Assembly (NCBI RefSeq): GCF_900105165.1
Contig: NZ_LT629740.1
Location: 4,774,001-4,838,000 of the forward strand
Direction of reading: 5' to 3'
DNA length: 64,000 nucleotides
DNA from: Mucilaginibacter mallensis
GTDB taxonomy: Bacteria > Bacteroidota > Bacteroidia > Sphingobacteriales > Sphingobacteriaceae
The notes beneath the pieces are model-generated. The model was not told the origin of the DNA and searched no databases. It saw only the letters and a program-made list of their open reading frames with translations. This document shows, in pieces, positions 32,123 through 40,770 of this stretch (positions are counted from its first letter, which is position 1; every line of letters starts with the position of its first letter). Made by a program: the position numbers and the translations under genes.

Positions 32123-32347
32123 CTATCTATTTAATTTTTTATCTACATGGGCCATAACGCTGTCATGTGAATGCACACGGCCGGCATCTAAATCTTCAAG
32201 ACCTGATTTTATGCCCTCAATTTCTGCATCTGAAAGATCACCCCACTCATCATCATCCACCTGAAATCTCAAATCCATTCTACTTAGTAAAGCTTTCAGA
32301 ACAGGTAAATCCCGTTCTTTATCAATTTCTATTGTTAGCCTCGTCAT
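32123..32347 (-). CDS. Antitoxin partner of the RelE/ParE toxin
   Basis: 74 residues: an N-terminal strand 'TRLTIEIDKERDLPVLKALLSRM', an acidic middle ('DDDEWGDLSDAEIEGIKSGLEDLDAGR') and a helix 'HSHDSVMAHVDKKLNR' that probably binds the toxin. Placed before the toxin gene in the usual order. A perfect -7 box lies 5 nt upstream of its ATG. Confidence 0.85.
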   Translation of the reverse strand: MTRLTIEIDKERDLPVLKALLSRMDLRFQVDDDEWGDLSDAEIEGIKSGLEDLDAGRVHSHDSVMAHVDKKLNR

Positions 32348-32352
32348 AATAT

Positions 32353-32360
32353 CAAATTTA
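32353..32360 (-). promoter_or_regulatory. -7 box TAAATTTG before the second antitoxin gene
   Basis: Read on the minus strand, TAAATTTG ends 5 nt before the ATG at 32347; predicted start of transcription is about 2 nt before the start codon. The same octamer in the same place precedes the first toxin-antitoxin operon. Confidence 0.5.
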
Positions 32361-32491
32361 CTAATTATTTAAATAACATATAATAAGCAACACTATTTTA
32401 AATAGCCGCAATCATCCATGCATAATCAAATCATATAAATTAACTTTCTTTAATGTTCAAATCTGTGTATTACGTGCCATATGTTCAAAAA

Positions 32492-32532
32492 ATGTGCATA
32501 TCTGCACATCCGCACATCTGCACATTATACAT
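32492..32532. repeat. Octamer-type CTGCACAT repeats upstream of parC
   Basis: Iterated 'CTGCACATCCGCACATCTGC' type units with partial dyad symmetry (ATGTGCATATCTGCACAT). No gene; 34 nt before the parC start. Could influence the parC leader. Confidence 0.6.
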
Positions 32533-32565
32533 ATCTTTACCAGTCCATAATTTTTATTGCTAATA

Positions 32566-35367
32566 ATGAGCGAAGATTTAAACCCGAACGATATACCTGC
32601 TAATAGCGAAGAAAAATTACATAACATCACCTCCCTCGACGGATTGTACGAAAACTGGTTCCTGGATTATGCATCGTATGTAATTCTTGACCGTGCCGTA
32701 CCGCATATAAATGATGGTTTAAAACCCGTGCAGCGCCGTATACTCCATTCGCTTAAGGAAATGGACGACGGGCGTTTTAATAAAGCCGCCAACGTTATTG
32801 GTAACACCATGAAATATCACCCGCATGGGGATGCTTCAATTGGTGATGCTATGGTGCAAATCGGGCAAAAAAACCTGATGATTGATTGCCAGGGGAACTG
32901 GGGCGACCCGGTAACCGGCGACTCGGCTGCGGCGCCACGTTATATTGAGGCCCGTTTATCAAAGTTTGCGCTCGAGGTTGCTTTTAATGCTGATACTACT
33001 ATATGGCAGGCCAGTTACGATGGCCGTAACAAGGAGCCTATAACCCTCCCTGTTAAATTCCCTTTACTATTGGCCCAGGGAGCTGAAGGCATCGCGGTAG
33101 GTTTAGCCACCAAAATATTACCGCATAATTTCATTGAACTTATAGACGCATCAATTGATGTGCTCAAAGGCGGAACACCTAATCTATTGCCTGATTTCCC
33201 TACAGGGGGTATGGCAGATGCATCTGGTTATAACGACGGACAGCGCGGTGGCAAGGTTAGGGTACGTGCTAAAATCGTCGAGCGGGATAAGAAAACGCTT
33301 GCCATAACCGAAATACCCTTCAGCACTACAACAGGCAGCCTGATAGATAGTATCATATCAGCCAATGATAAGGGTAAGATCAAGATCAAAAAGATAGAAG
33401 ATAATACGGCGCAAAATGTGGAGATCATGATCCACCTGGCGCCGGGGATATCACCCGATGTAACTATTGACGCGCTTTTTGCTTTTACCGATTGCGAAGT
33501 TTCCATATCGCCCAATACCTGTGTAATACAGGATGATAAGCCGCGCTTTATGAGCGTGAACGATATGCTGGCCGAAAGCACGCACTTTACCCGCGAGCTG
33601 CTTAAACAGGAGCTACAGATAAAGCTGAAGGAACTGATGGAAAAGATCTTCTTCAGCTCACTGCTCAAGATCTTTATACAGGAGGGCATGTACAAGCATG
33701 CTGATTATGAAGGCTCATCAAACTTTGAGCAGGTGCTTGAAGTACTGAACCGCTTATTTGAACCGTTCTTTCCGCAGTTTTATAGGGAGATATTGGCTGA
33801 TGATTATAAAAAACTGATTGATAAGCCGATGAGCAGCATCACCCGTTTTGATGTTAAGAAAACGGATGAACAGATCAAGGCTTTAGAAGCCGAAATAAAA
33901 ACAGTAAAGCATCACCTTAAACACCTTACCGAATACACTATAGATTGGTTCGCCAAACTAAAAGAGAAGTATGGCAAGGGCCGCGAACGTAAAACCGAGC
34001 TGCGCACGTTTGATAAGGTTGAAGCCGCCCAGGTAGCATTGGCCAATGTTAAGCTGTATGTGAACCGGGTTGATGGTTTCATAGGTACAGGACTAAAGAA
34101 AGACGAATTTGTTGGGGATTGCTCGGATATTGACGAGATCATCGTTTTCCGCTCGGATGGCTTGTGCGTGATAACCAAGGTACAGGATAAGGTTTTTGTG
34201 GGTAAGGATATTATCCACGTTGCCGTATTTAAAAAGAACGATGAGCGCACCGTTTACAACATGATCTATAAGGATGGTGCAAGCGGTGTAAGCTATGTTA
34301 AACGCTTCTCGGTAACCGGCGTAACGCGTGATAAGGAATATGACCTGACCAAAGGTTCAAAGGCATCGAAAGTATTATACTTTAGCGCCAACCCTAACGG
34401 CGAGGCCGAAATCATTAACGTACAGCTTAAACCGCACTCCAAACTTAAAAAGCTGCAGTTTGATGAGGATTTTGCCAACATAGCCATTAAAGGCCGTGGA
34501 TCGATGGGTAACATCGTAACCAAATACCCGGTTAAAAAGATCACGCTCAAGAGCAAGGGTATATCTACCCTATCGGGCCGTAAAATATGGTATGACGAGA
34601 TATTGAAGCGATTGAATGTTGATAGTCGCGGTAAATATTTGGGTGAATTTGATGGCGACGACCGCATACTTACTGTAATGAGTAATGGTATTTATGAGTT
34701 AACCAGCTTCGATCTGAACAACCACTTTTTTGATAGTATGATTCTGATTGAAAAATATGATCCGGAGAAAGTTTATACCGTTGTGCATTACGAGGGCAAA
34801 TCAAAAAATTACCTGGTTAAGCGCTTTATGTTTGAGAACACGCCTCCGGGTAAGGAAACAAGCATTATCAGCGAAGAAAACGGCTCAAAAATGATATTCA
34901 TCTCCGGTGCATCACAGCCTGTTGCCAAGGTTGATCAGCTTAAAGGCAAAACCCAAACACCTGAAACCATTGAGATAAACCTTGCCGAGTTGATTGATGT
35001 AAAAGGCATGAAAGCCATGGGCAACCGGGTTACAGTACATACAATACAAACTGTTGAGCTGATCGCATCAAGCGAGCCGGAACCAGAACCTGTTGCTGAG
35101 GTTGAAGAGGAAATCATTGAGGAAACAGAGGAATCAGAAGACACACCACCAATAGCAACTGAAAAACCGGCCAAGTCTGAAGAAACTGAATCGGTGGAAT
35201 CTCCTAAAAAATCAGTGGAATCACCAGAAGCAGAATCGGTGGAAGAATCAGAGGAAACTCCAAAACAAGAATCGGTGGAACCACCTCCAATAAAAAAGAT
35301 AGATTTTGAGATCACCAATCCCGATGATATTGATATAGACGATAAAGGTCAACTGGGCTTATTTTAA
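32566..35367 (+). CDS. parC: DNA topoisomerase IV subunit A-like (gyrA/parC family)
   Basis: Type IIA topoisomerase DNA-cleavage subunit, 933 residues from ATG 32566. The N-terminal half has 'DRAVPHINDGLKPVQRRIL', 'KYHPHGDASIGDAMV' and the catalytic Tyr126 in 'APRYIEARL'. A long coiled-coil and C-terminal beta-pinwheel follow. The last about 95 residues are an acidic Glu/Ser/Pro tail with repeats of 'ESVE' and a final 'DKGQLGLF'. The absence of a clear GyrA box and the Bacteroidetes-type sequence favour ParC over GyrA. No ParE gene is adjacent. Confidence 0.92.
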   Translation: MSEDLNPNDIPANSEEKLHNITSLDGLYENWFLDYASYVILDRAVPHINDGLKPVQRRILHSLKEMDDGRFNKAANVIGNTMKYHPHGDASIGDAMVQIGQKNLMIDCQGNWGDPVTGDSAAAPRYIEARLSKFALEVAFNADTTIWQASYDGRNKEPITLPVKFPLLLAQGAEGIAVGLATKILPHNFIELIDASIDVLKGGTPNLLPDFPTGGMADASGYNDGQRGGKVRVRAKIVERDKKTLAITEIPFSTTTGSLIDSIISANDKGKIKIKKIEDNTAQNVEIMIHLAPGISPDVTIDALFAFTDCEVSISPNTCVIQDDKPRFMSVNDMLAESTHFTRELLKQELQIKLKELMEKIFFSSLLKIFIQEGMYKHADYEGSSNFEQVLEVLNRLFEPFFPQFYREILADDYKKLIDKPMSSITRFDVKKTDEQIKALEAEIKTVKHHLKHLTEYTIDWFAKLKEKYGKGRERKTELRTFDKVEAAQVALANVKLYVNRVDGFIGTGLKKDEFVGDCSDIDEIIVFRSDGLCVITKVQDKVFVGKDIIHVAVFKKNDERTVYNMIYKDGASGVSYVKRFSVTGVTRDKEYDLTKGSKASKVLYFSANPNGEAEIINVQLKPHSKLKKLQFDEDFANIAIKGRGSMGNIVTKYPVKKITLKSKGISTLSGRKIWYDEILKRLNVDSRGKYLGEFDGDDRILTVMSNGIYELTSFDLNNHFFDSMILIEKYDPEKVYTVVHYEGKSKNYLVKRFMFENTPPGKETSIISEENGSKMIFISGASQPVAKVDQLKGKTQTPETIEINLAELIDVKGMKAMGNRVTVHTIQTVELIASSEPEPEPVAEVEEEIIEETEESEDTPPIATEKPAKSEETESVESPKKSVESPEAESVEESEETPKQESVEPPPIKKIDFEITNPDDIDIDDKGQLGLF

Positions 35368-35495
35368 GATTGCTCAAAAACTTTCACCGACTATAAAAAT
35401 CAGTTCACACTAATTAAAGCGGGTGTTTACCGATGGTTTATAGCCTTATTCTTTATTATCAGGTAGTTTAGTCCATATTCTATCTGATAATAAAA

Positions 35496-36749
35496 ATGAA
35501 TCCGGGCATACAAAACAAAAACATACTCATATCAGGTGCCAGCATTGCGGGCCCGGCGCTGGCATGGTGGCTAAACAAATACGATTTTAATGTTACCATA
35601 GTTGAAAAAGCGCCCGCTTTGCGTGATGGAGGCTACCGGGTTGATATCCGTGGTGCCGCAGCTGATGTAGTTGAACGGATGGGATTAATGCCCAGTATTA
35701 GAAAAGCCGGAACCGCTTTAAAAGGTTCATCGCTGGTAAACGAAAAAGGCAAGACTATCCTAAAACTTGATGACCCTAATATCTTCGGCATGCGGCAGGC
35801 AAATGATGCGGAAATCATGCGCGGCGACCTGGCGAATATCCTGTACCAAGCCACTCAGCATAATACCGAATACATTTTTGATGATAGCATTACCGGCATC
35901 TTTCAAACAGGTAAGGATGTAACAGTAACCTTTAAAAATGCTGCTCCCCGTACTTTCGATCTGGTTGTTGGCGCCGATGGCCTGCACTCTAATGTAAGAA
36001 ACATAGCGTTTGGGGGCGATCATTCATTTGTTGAAGATCTGGGATATTATGTATCTATCTGTACCATTCCAAACCATTTTAAGCTCGATCACCGGGAGAT
36101 CTCCTATCCATCAGCAGGTAAACTGATCAACGTATACAGTACGCACCGGCAGCAGGAGGCAAAGGCATTCTTCATGTTCGCCTCATCACCCATAAAGTAT
36201 AATTATCATGATATCGCGCAGCAAAAAAACATATTAGCCACTCATTTTAAAGGTGCAGGCTGGGAAACCGAAAAGCTGATGCAGCACATACATTCTGCCG
36301 ACGATTTTTATTTCGATTCCGTTAGTCAGGTGCAAATGGATACCCTTTCAAAAAGCCGGGTAGTATTATTAGGCGATGCCGGGTATTGCCCCTCACCTGC
36401 TTCGGGCCAGGGCACCAGTATGGCCTTAGTTGGCGCATATGTTTTAGCAGGCGAACTGGCAGCCGCGAATAGTGATCACTTTACCGCGTTTTTAAAATAT
36501 GAATGGGAGATGAAGGGTTTCATCCGGAAAAATCAGCAATTGGGTATAAGCGTTTTAAAGGAAATGATCCCAAAATCAAAAATGCAGGTATGGTTTCAAA
36601 ATACAATGCTCCGTTTATTGACGCATTCACCATGGAAGAATAAAGTGTTGAAAGGCATGCTTGGAAAAATACAATCAGACGTTGAAGACGCCGCCAATGC
36701 AATTGAACTGAAAGATTACGCGCAGGCTGAGGCTTTAGTTAGTAATTAA
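35496..36749 (+). CDS. FAD-dependent monooxygenase (class A, TetX-like in layout)
   Basis: 417 residues of the p-hydroxybenzoate-hydroxylase fold. FAD-binding motif 'ILISGASIAGPALAWWL' with acidic 'IVEKAP' (about 10-38), 'VVGADGLHSNVR' near 160-170, and the second FAD motif 'VVLLGDAGYCPSPASGQGTSMAL' near 290. It hydroxylates small aromatic or polyketide-like substrates by analogy; TetX-like tetracycline inactivation is possible by fold only and I see no specific evidence for it. Single gene. Confidence 0.9.
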   Translation: MNPGIQNKNILISGASIAGPALAWWLNKYDFNVTIVEKAPALRDGGYRVDIRGAAADVVERMGLMPSIRKAGTALKGSSLVNEKGKTILKLDDPNIFGMRQANDAEIMRGDLANILYQATQHNTEYIFDDSITGIFQTGKDVTVTFKNAAPRTFDLVVGADGLHSNVRNIAFGGDHSFVEDLGYYVSICTIPNHFKLDHREISYPSAGKLINVYSTHRQQEAKAFFMFASSPIKYNYHDIAQQKNILATHFKGAGWETEKLMQHIHSADDFYFDSVSQVQMDTLSKSRVVLLGDAGYCPSPASGQGTSMALVGAYVLAGELAAANSDHFTAFLKYEWEMKGFIRKNQQLGISVLKEMIPKSKMQVWFQNTMLRLLTHSPWKNKVLKGMLGKIQSDVEDAANAIELKDYAQAEALVSN

Positions 36750-36762
36750 TTTACTAAACCTA

Positions 36763-36770
36763 TATATTTG
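36763..36770 (+). promoter_or_regulatory. -7 box TATATTTG before the GH35 gene
   Basis: Exact TAnnTTTG match, 38 nt before the GH35 start codon and 13 nt after the preceding stop. The -33 part is not convincing. Confidence 0.45.
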
Positions 36771-36808
36771 GGCACGCAATCGATTTCATTAAACCGGTAG
36801 CGCATGTC

Positions 36809-38650
36809 ATGAAAAAACTTACCTTCTTACCCCTGCTGTTAGCCGTTCTTTTTATAAACGTTTGCTCGGCTCAAAAAATCAAACACACCTTTACGCTTGG
36901 CGATTCCGCTTTTTTGCTGGATGGTAAACCCTTGCAGATCATTTCGGGCGAAATGCATTGTACCCGCATACCCCGCGAATACTGGCGTGCACGAATGAAA
37001 ATGGCAAAAGCCATGGGGCTAAACACTATTGGCACTTATGTTTTTTGGAACGCACAGGAACCTGAACCCGGCAAGTTTGATTTCTCGGGCAATAATGATA
37101 TTGCGGAGTTTATCCGTATAGCTAAGGAAGAGGGCTTGTGGGTGGTATTAAGACCTAGTCCGTATGTATGTGCCGAGTGGGAATTTGGCGGTTACCCGTG
37201 GTGGCTGCTAAAGGATAAAAACATGAAGGTGCGCAGTCAGGACCCTAATTTCCTGAAAGCCTACCGCGAATATATTATACAACTAGGCAAGCAGATTGCC
37301 CCCCTGTTGGTTACCCATGGCGGGAATGTTTTAATGGTGCAGATAGAGAATGAATATGGCTCCTACAGCAATGACAAGGTATATCTTGACATCAACCGTA
37401 AGATCTTCCGCGAAGCGGGATTGGATGGCCTGCTGTTTACCTGCGATGGCCCCGGGGAAATGGCTGATGGCTACCTGCCCGGCTATTTACCTGCCGTTAA
37501 TGGATTGGATGATCCTAAGCAGGTAAAACAGCTTATCAACAAATATCATGATGGCAAAGGGCCATATTATATATCAGAATGGTACCCGGGCTGGTTTGAT
37601 AGCTGGGGAAAGGAACACCAGGGCAGTGTTGCCGATAGCGATGCTAAGAAGCTGGATGAAGTATTATCAGCAGGTTTATCCATCAACATGTATATGTTTC
37701 ATGGCGGTACCACCCGCGGGTTTATGAACGGTGCTAATATGAGCCGTAACGATCCTTATTCGCCGCAAACATCGAGCTATGACTATGATGCGCCGTTGAA
37801 TGAATCGGGCAATCCAACAGCCAAGTTCTATAAGTTTCGCGCGGTAATAGAAAAGCATTTATCTGCCGGTGAGCACTTGCCACCTGTACCGGATACTGCA
37901 AAAACCATCGCCATAAAAAACATCGACCTTAAAGAAAGCGCACCGCTGTTTGCCAATTTGGGCAGCCCGGTTATGTCGCTGCACCCCATGAGTTTTGAGG
38001 ACCTTAACCAGGGTTATGGCTTTGTTTTATATACTACTACGTTACAAAATACAGTCAAAGGCCTTTTAAAGATCAGCGAAATGCGTGATTATGCCACTGT
38101 TTATCTGAACGGTAAACGCATCAGCATTTTAGACAGAAGATTAAAACAAGATTCATTACAGATTGAGGCCGATAAACCTAACTCGGTACTGGGCATTTTG
38201 GTAGAGAACAACGGTCGCATCAACTACGGACCATATTTACCCGACAACAGGCAGGGCATCACAGATAAAGTAACCCTAAACGGTGCTGAACTAACCGGCT
38301 GGATCATGTTCAAGTTCCCGTTCAATAACCTTTCGGGTATTAAATTTAACAAGGTTAATCCGGCTACTGCTGCGCCTAATGGCCCGGCGATATATAAAGG
38401 CACATTTAAACTAACTGCCACCGGCGATACTTATTTAGATATGCACGGCTTCGGTAAAGGCTTTGTCTTTTTAAACGGGAGCAACCTGGGCAAATACTGG
38501 TACATAGGCCCACAACAAACGCTGTATATTCCAGCGGGATGGCTCAATAAAGGCAAAAATGAGATAGAGATATTTGATGAGCTGAACAACGGCCATCAGC
38601 ATATATCCGCATTGGACCACCCGGTTTTGAATGAGGTTGTTAAGGAATAA
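36809..38650 (+). CDS. Secreted beta-galactosidase, glycoside hydrolase family 35
   Basis: 613 residues: signal peptide (1-21, 'FINVCSAQ'), GH35 TIM barrel with substrate motif 'WNAQEPEPGKFDFSG' (about 80-94), acid/base Glu182 in 'QIENEYGSY' and nucleophile Glu257 in 'YISEWYPGWFDSWG', then beta-sandwich domains with 'GKGFVFLNGSNLGKYW'. Releases terminal beta-linked galactose from plant or host glycans in the periplasm. No SusC/SusD pair is adjacent. An out-of-frame ATG five bases upstream (36804) is not used. Confidence 0.95.
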   Translation: MKKLTFLPLLLAVLFINVCSAQKIKHTFTLGDSAFLLDGKPLQIISGEMHCTRIPREYWRARMKMAKAMGLNTIGTYVFWNAQEPEPGKFDFSGNNDIAEFIRIAKEEGLWVVLRPSPYVCAEWEFGGYPWWLLKDKNMKVRSQDPNFLKAYREYIIQLGKQIAPLLVTHGGNVLMVQIENEYGSYSNDKVYLDINRKIFREAGLDGLLFTCDGPGEMADGYLPGYLPAVNGLDDPKQVKQLINKYHDGKGPYYISEWYPGWFDSWGKEHQGSVADSDAKKLDEVLSAGLSINMYMFHGGTTRGFMNGANMSRNDPYSPQTSSYDYDAPLNESGNPTAKFYKFRAVIEKHLSAGEHLPPVPDTAKTIAIKNIDLKESAPLFANLGSPVMSLHPMSFEDLNQGYGFVLYTTTLQNTVKGLLKISEMRDYATVYLNGKRISILDRRLKQDSLQIEADKPNSVLGILVENNGRINYGPYLPDNRQGITDKVTLNGAELTGWIMFKFPFNNLSGIKFNKVNPATAAPNGPAIYKGTFKLTATGDTYLDMHGFGKGFVFLNGSNLGKYWYIGPQQTLYIPAGWLNKGKNEIEIFDELNNGHQHISALDHPVLNEVVKE

Positions 38651-39033
38651 CCATCGTCATCCCCGCTGTTTGTGTCCTCACAAACAGCTGCCTCGGGAGT
38701 ATTAACAAATTGTTGGTGAGGACACCATAGGTGTTCGCAAGATTAAAAAAGGAAGCATCGGCCTTGTGCGATTCCCGCCTTGGGGCGGGGAAGGGTGGGG
38801 TTTAACAGCTTATTTGGTGTATAGACCCCTCCCTGCCACTTCACATCCAACCGCACCCCTCCCGTGGGGAGGGAATTAAAAACAGAAATGCAATCTTCCG
38901 AACACCTATGGTGAGGACACAAACAATGGGATGATTTTTTTTTGTTTTTGTCATGCTGAGGTACGAAGCATCTGTTATAAAAGCAGCAAATCGCTACGGG
39001 ATAGATGCTTCGTACCTCAGCATGACAAAATCT
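38651..39033. repeat. Cluster of two different inverted-repeat elements, no gene
   Basis: Left element 38715-38920: 'CCATAGGTGTTCGCAAGATT' and, at the other end, 'AATCTTCCGAACACCTATGG', enclosing GC-rich sequence with 'CCCCTCCCGTGGGGAGGG'. The same pair of ends occurs around 50477-50622. Right element 38946-39030: perfect 28-nt arms (TTTTGTCATGCTGAGGTACG...), loop of 29 nt; it can also terminate the convergent methyltransferase gene. Confidence 0.85.
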
Positions 39034-39795
39034 TTAAACCTCACCTAAATAAATCTCTGTTTCATAAACAAAGCTCACCTTGCCATCAACATTATATCTA
39101 TTAAAAATATCCTTTAACAATATCAGGAATTTCTCACCTTCCGGGGTATCTTCCTTAGGCACATATGATGATGAATATGCCCGGCCGATCAGCCCTGCTT
39201 CATCAAATATTTGTGTGTTGGCGTATTTGGTTAGCGTATAAATACCATCCTTAAAAAAAGCCTTAAAATCAATATCGCGCACCTTACGGTGGTTCACTTT
39301 GTTATAGTCGATACCGTCATGCTTCAGCAACGCTTCATAGGCTCTTGCAAACTCGTCAACATCAGTAAGGCGACTGTTCCATATCAGCGCGGCTTTGCCT
39401 TTATCCTTTAATATCTGGTTAAACTCTACTTTGGTTTTAGCATCATTAAACCAGTGGAAAGCCTGCGCGCATACAATAAGGTCAATACTTTTTGCGGGTA
39501 ATGTAGTAGTTTCGGCAGTGCCATCAACAGGCGTAAAAGTTTTATAAGCCGATAATTGATCAACAGCGGCATCGCGCATGGGCTGGTTAGGTTCAACAGC
39601 GTAAACCTTGTAGCCCTCATCAAGCAGCAGTTTGGTGAATATGCCTGTACCTGCGCCAACATCAGCAATAACTGACTCAGCATTTAGTTTACATTCCTGC
39701 TTCAGGAATGCCAGCACCTCGGGCGGGTAGCCCGGCCTGAATTTGATATAGTTATCAACCCGGTCTGAAAATCTTTTGGTTGAATCTGATGGCAT
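39034..39795 (-). CDS. Class I SAM-dependent methyltransferase
   Basis: 253 residues of the Methyltransf_11/25 kind: motif I 'VIADVGAGTGIFTKLLLDEG', 'VYAVEPNQPM', 'DLIVCAQAFHWFN' and 'ALIWNSR'. The C-terminal third resembles a helical substrate domain of UbiE/trans-aconitate-type enzymes. Small-molecule substrate is likely but unknown. It lies 10 nt after the aldose-epimerase-like gene on the same strand, so they may be co-transcribed. Confidence 0.88.
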   Translation of the reverse strand: MPSDSTKRFSDRVDNYIKFRPGYPPEVLAFLKQECKLNAESVIADVGAGTGIFTKLLLDEGYKVYAVEPNQPMRDAAVDQLSAYKTFTPVDGTAETTTLPAKSIDLIVCAQAFHWFNDAKTKVEFNQILKDKGKAALIWNSRLTDVDEFARAYEALLKHDGIDYNKVNHRKVRDIDFKAFFKDGIYTLTKYANTQIFDEAGLIGRAYSSSYVPKEDTPEGEKFLILLKDIFNRYNVDGKVSFVYETEIYLGEV

Positions 39796-39805
39796 TATGA
39801 ACTAA

Positions 39806-40672
39806 TTATATACTTATAAAAAACGCGGCCTCAAAAACATGGCCTACATGCAGTTTTTGAATATCTTCTTTTTTGCTGATGTCCTTTGGCTCATTTGCCG
39901 TATCGGCACAGCCCAGCCATGGCTCAATACAAACAAAATCGGCGCCCGACTTGGCCCAGAGTCCTAAATAATTAAAAAACGGATACTCAACAGATAATGA
40001 TTGATCGTGATTTTTACTTTTGATGGTCACTTGCCTTGTACGCAGATTTTTAAATACCAGGGCATCTTTATTAAAAAGATCTCTTGTCAGCCATAATTTA
40101 TTGCCTTCTAAAGCAACGGGAGCCGTTTCGCCCGAAAACATACCATTCGCATCAAGTAAATGTGTAGTGAGCTTTTCATCAGTTTCAAACTCTAAATAAT
40201 AATCTTCATATTTTTCATCCTTGTTAAAAGGCACGTTAAATGCGGGGTGACCGCCAACAGAAAAGTATATGGTTTTTTTATCCAAATTGATGACTTTATA
40301 GGTTATCCGCAGCGCGTTATCAATCAGCATATACATGATCTCGAAATCAAAACGGTAGGGAAACAACCCGCGTGTGTTTTCGGAATTGGGTAATGAGAAT
40401 ACCGCCGACTGGTCATCATTTTTCAACAACACAAACTCTGATAAGCGTGCAAAACCATGGCGTTTCATGGGGTATGCCTTCCCATCAACCAAAAGCTCAT
40501 CATTTATTAAACCACCTACAATCGGGAAAAGGTTTGGCGCGTGCCATGGCCATATACTAGGATCGGCTTGCCACATTTGCTCGGTGCCGGTAGCTTTGTT
40601 TATTAGTGAAGAAAGTTGTGCCCCTTTAGCATCAATGGATACTTTTAAATAGTCATTTTCTAAAACTGTCAT
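39806..40672 (-). CDS. Aldose 1-epimerase-family protein
   Basis: 288 residues of the galactose-mutarotase-like fold: 'LINKATGTEQMWQADPSIWPWHAPNLFPIVGG', 'MKRHGFAR' with a catalytic-type His, 'FSVGGHPAFNVPF' with the second His, and 'CIEPWLGCADTANEPKD' near the end with the acidic catalytic residue. The YeaD/LacX-like subgroup. It would interconvert sugar anomers in the cytoplasm (no signal peptide), which fits the nearby galactosidases. Confidence 0.9.
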   Translation of the reverse strand: MTVLENDYLKVSIDAKGAQLSSLINKATGTEQMWQADPSIWPWHAPNLFPIVGGLINDELLVDGKAYPMKRHGFARLSEFVLLKNDDQSAVFSLPNSENTRGLFPYRFDFEIMYMLIDNALRITYKVINLDKKTIYFSVGGHPAFNVPFNKDEKYEDYYLEFETDEKLTTHLLDANGMFSGETAPVALEGNKLWLTRDLFNKDALVFKNLRTRQVTIKSKNHDQSLSVEYPFFNYLGLWAKSGADFVCIEPWLGCADTANEPKDISKKEDIQKLHVGHVFEAAFFISI

Positions 40673-40770
40673 ATAAGATAGGTTAACGCTGATTCTACGA
40701 ATAGCAGATAGATAAGTTTAATAACACTAAGTACACTATTTTGGTTTGAAATTGTGCAATTAGTGTTTAT

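Noticed and set aside
34935..35318. 127-codon minus-strand frame opposite the ParC tail
   Set aside because: Its Ser/Asp/Thr-rich sequence is the antisense of the ESVE repeats.
35496..36749. Tetracycline-inactivating TetX
   Set aside because: Only the general FAD-monooxygenase fold is visible; nothing specific supports resistance.
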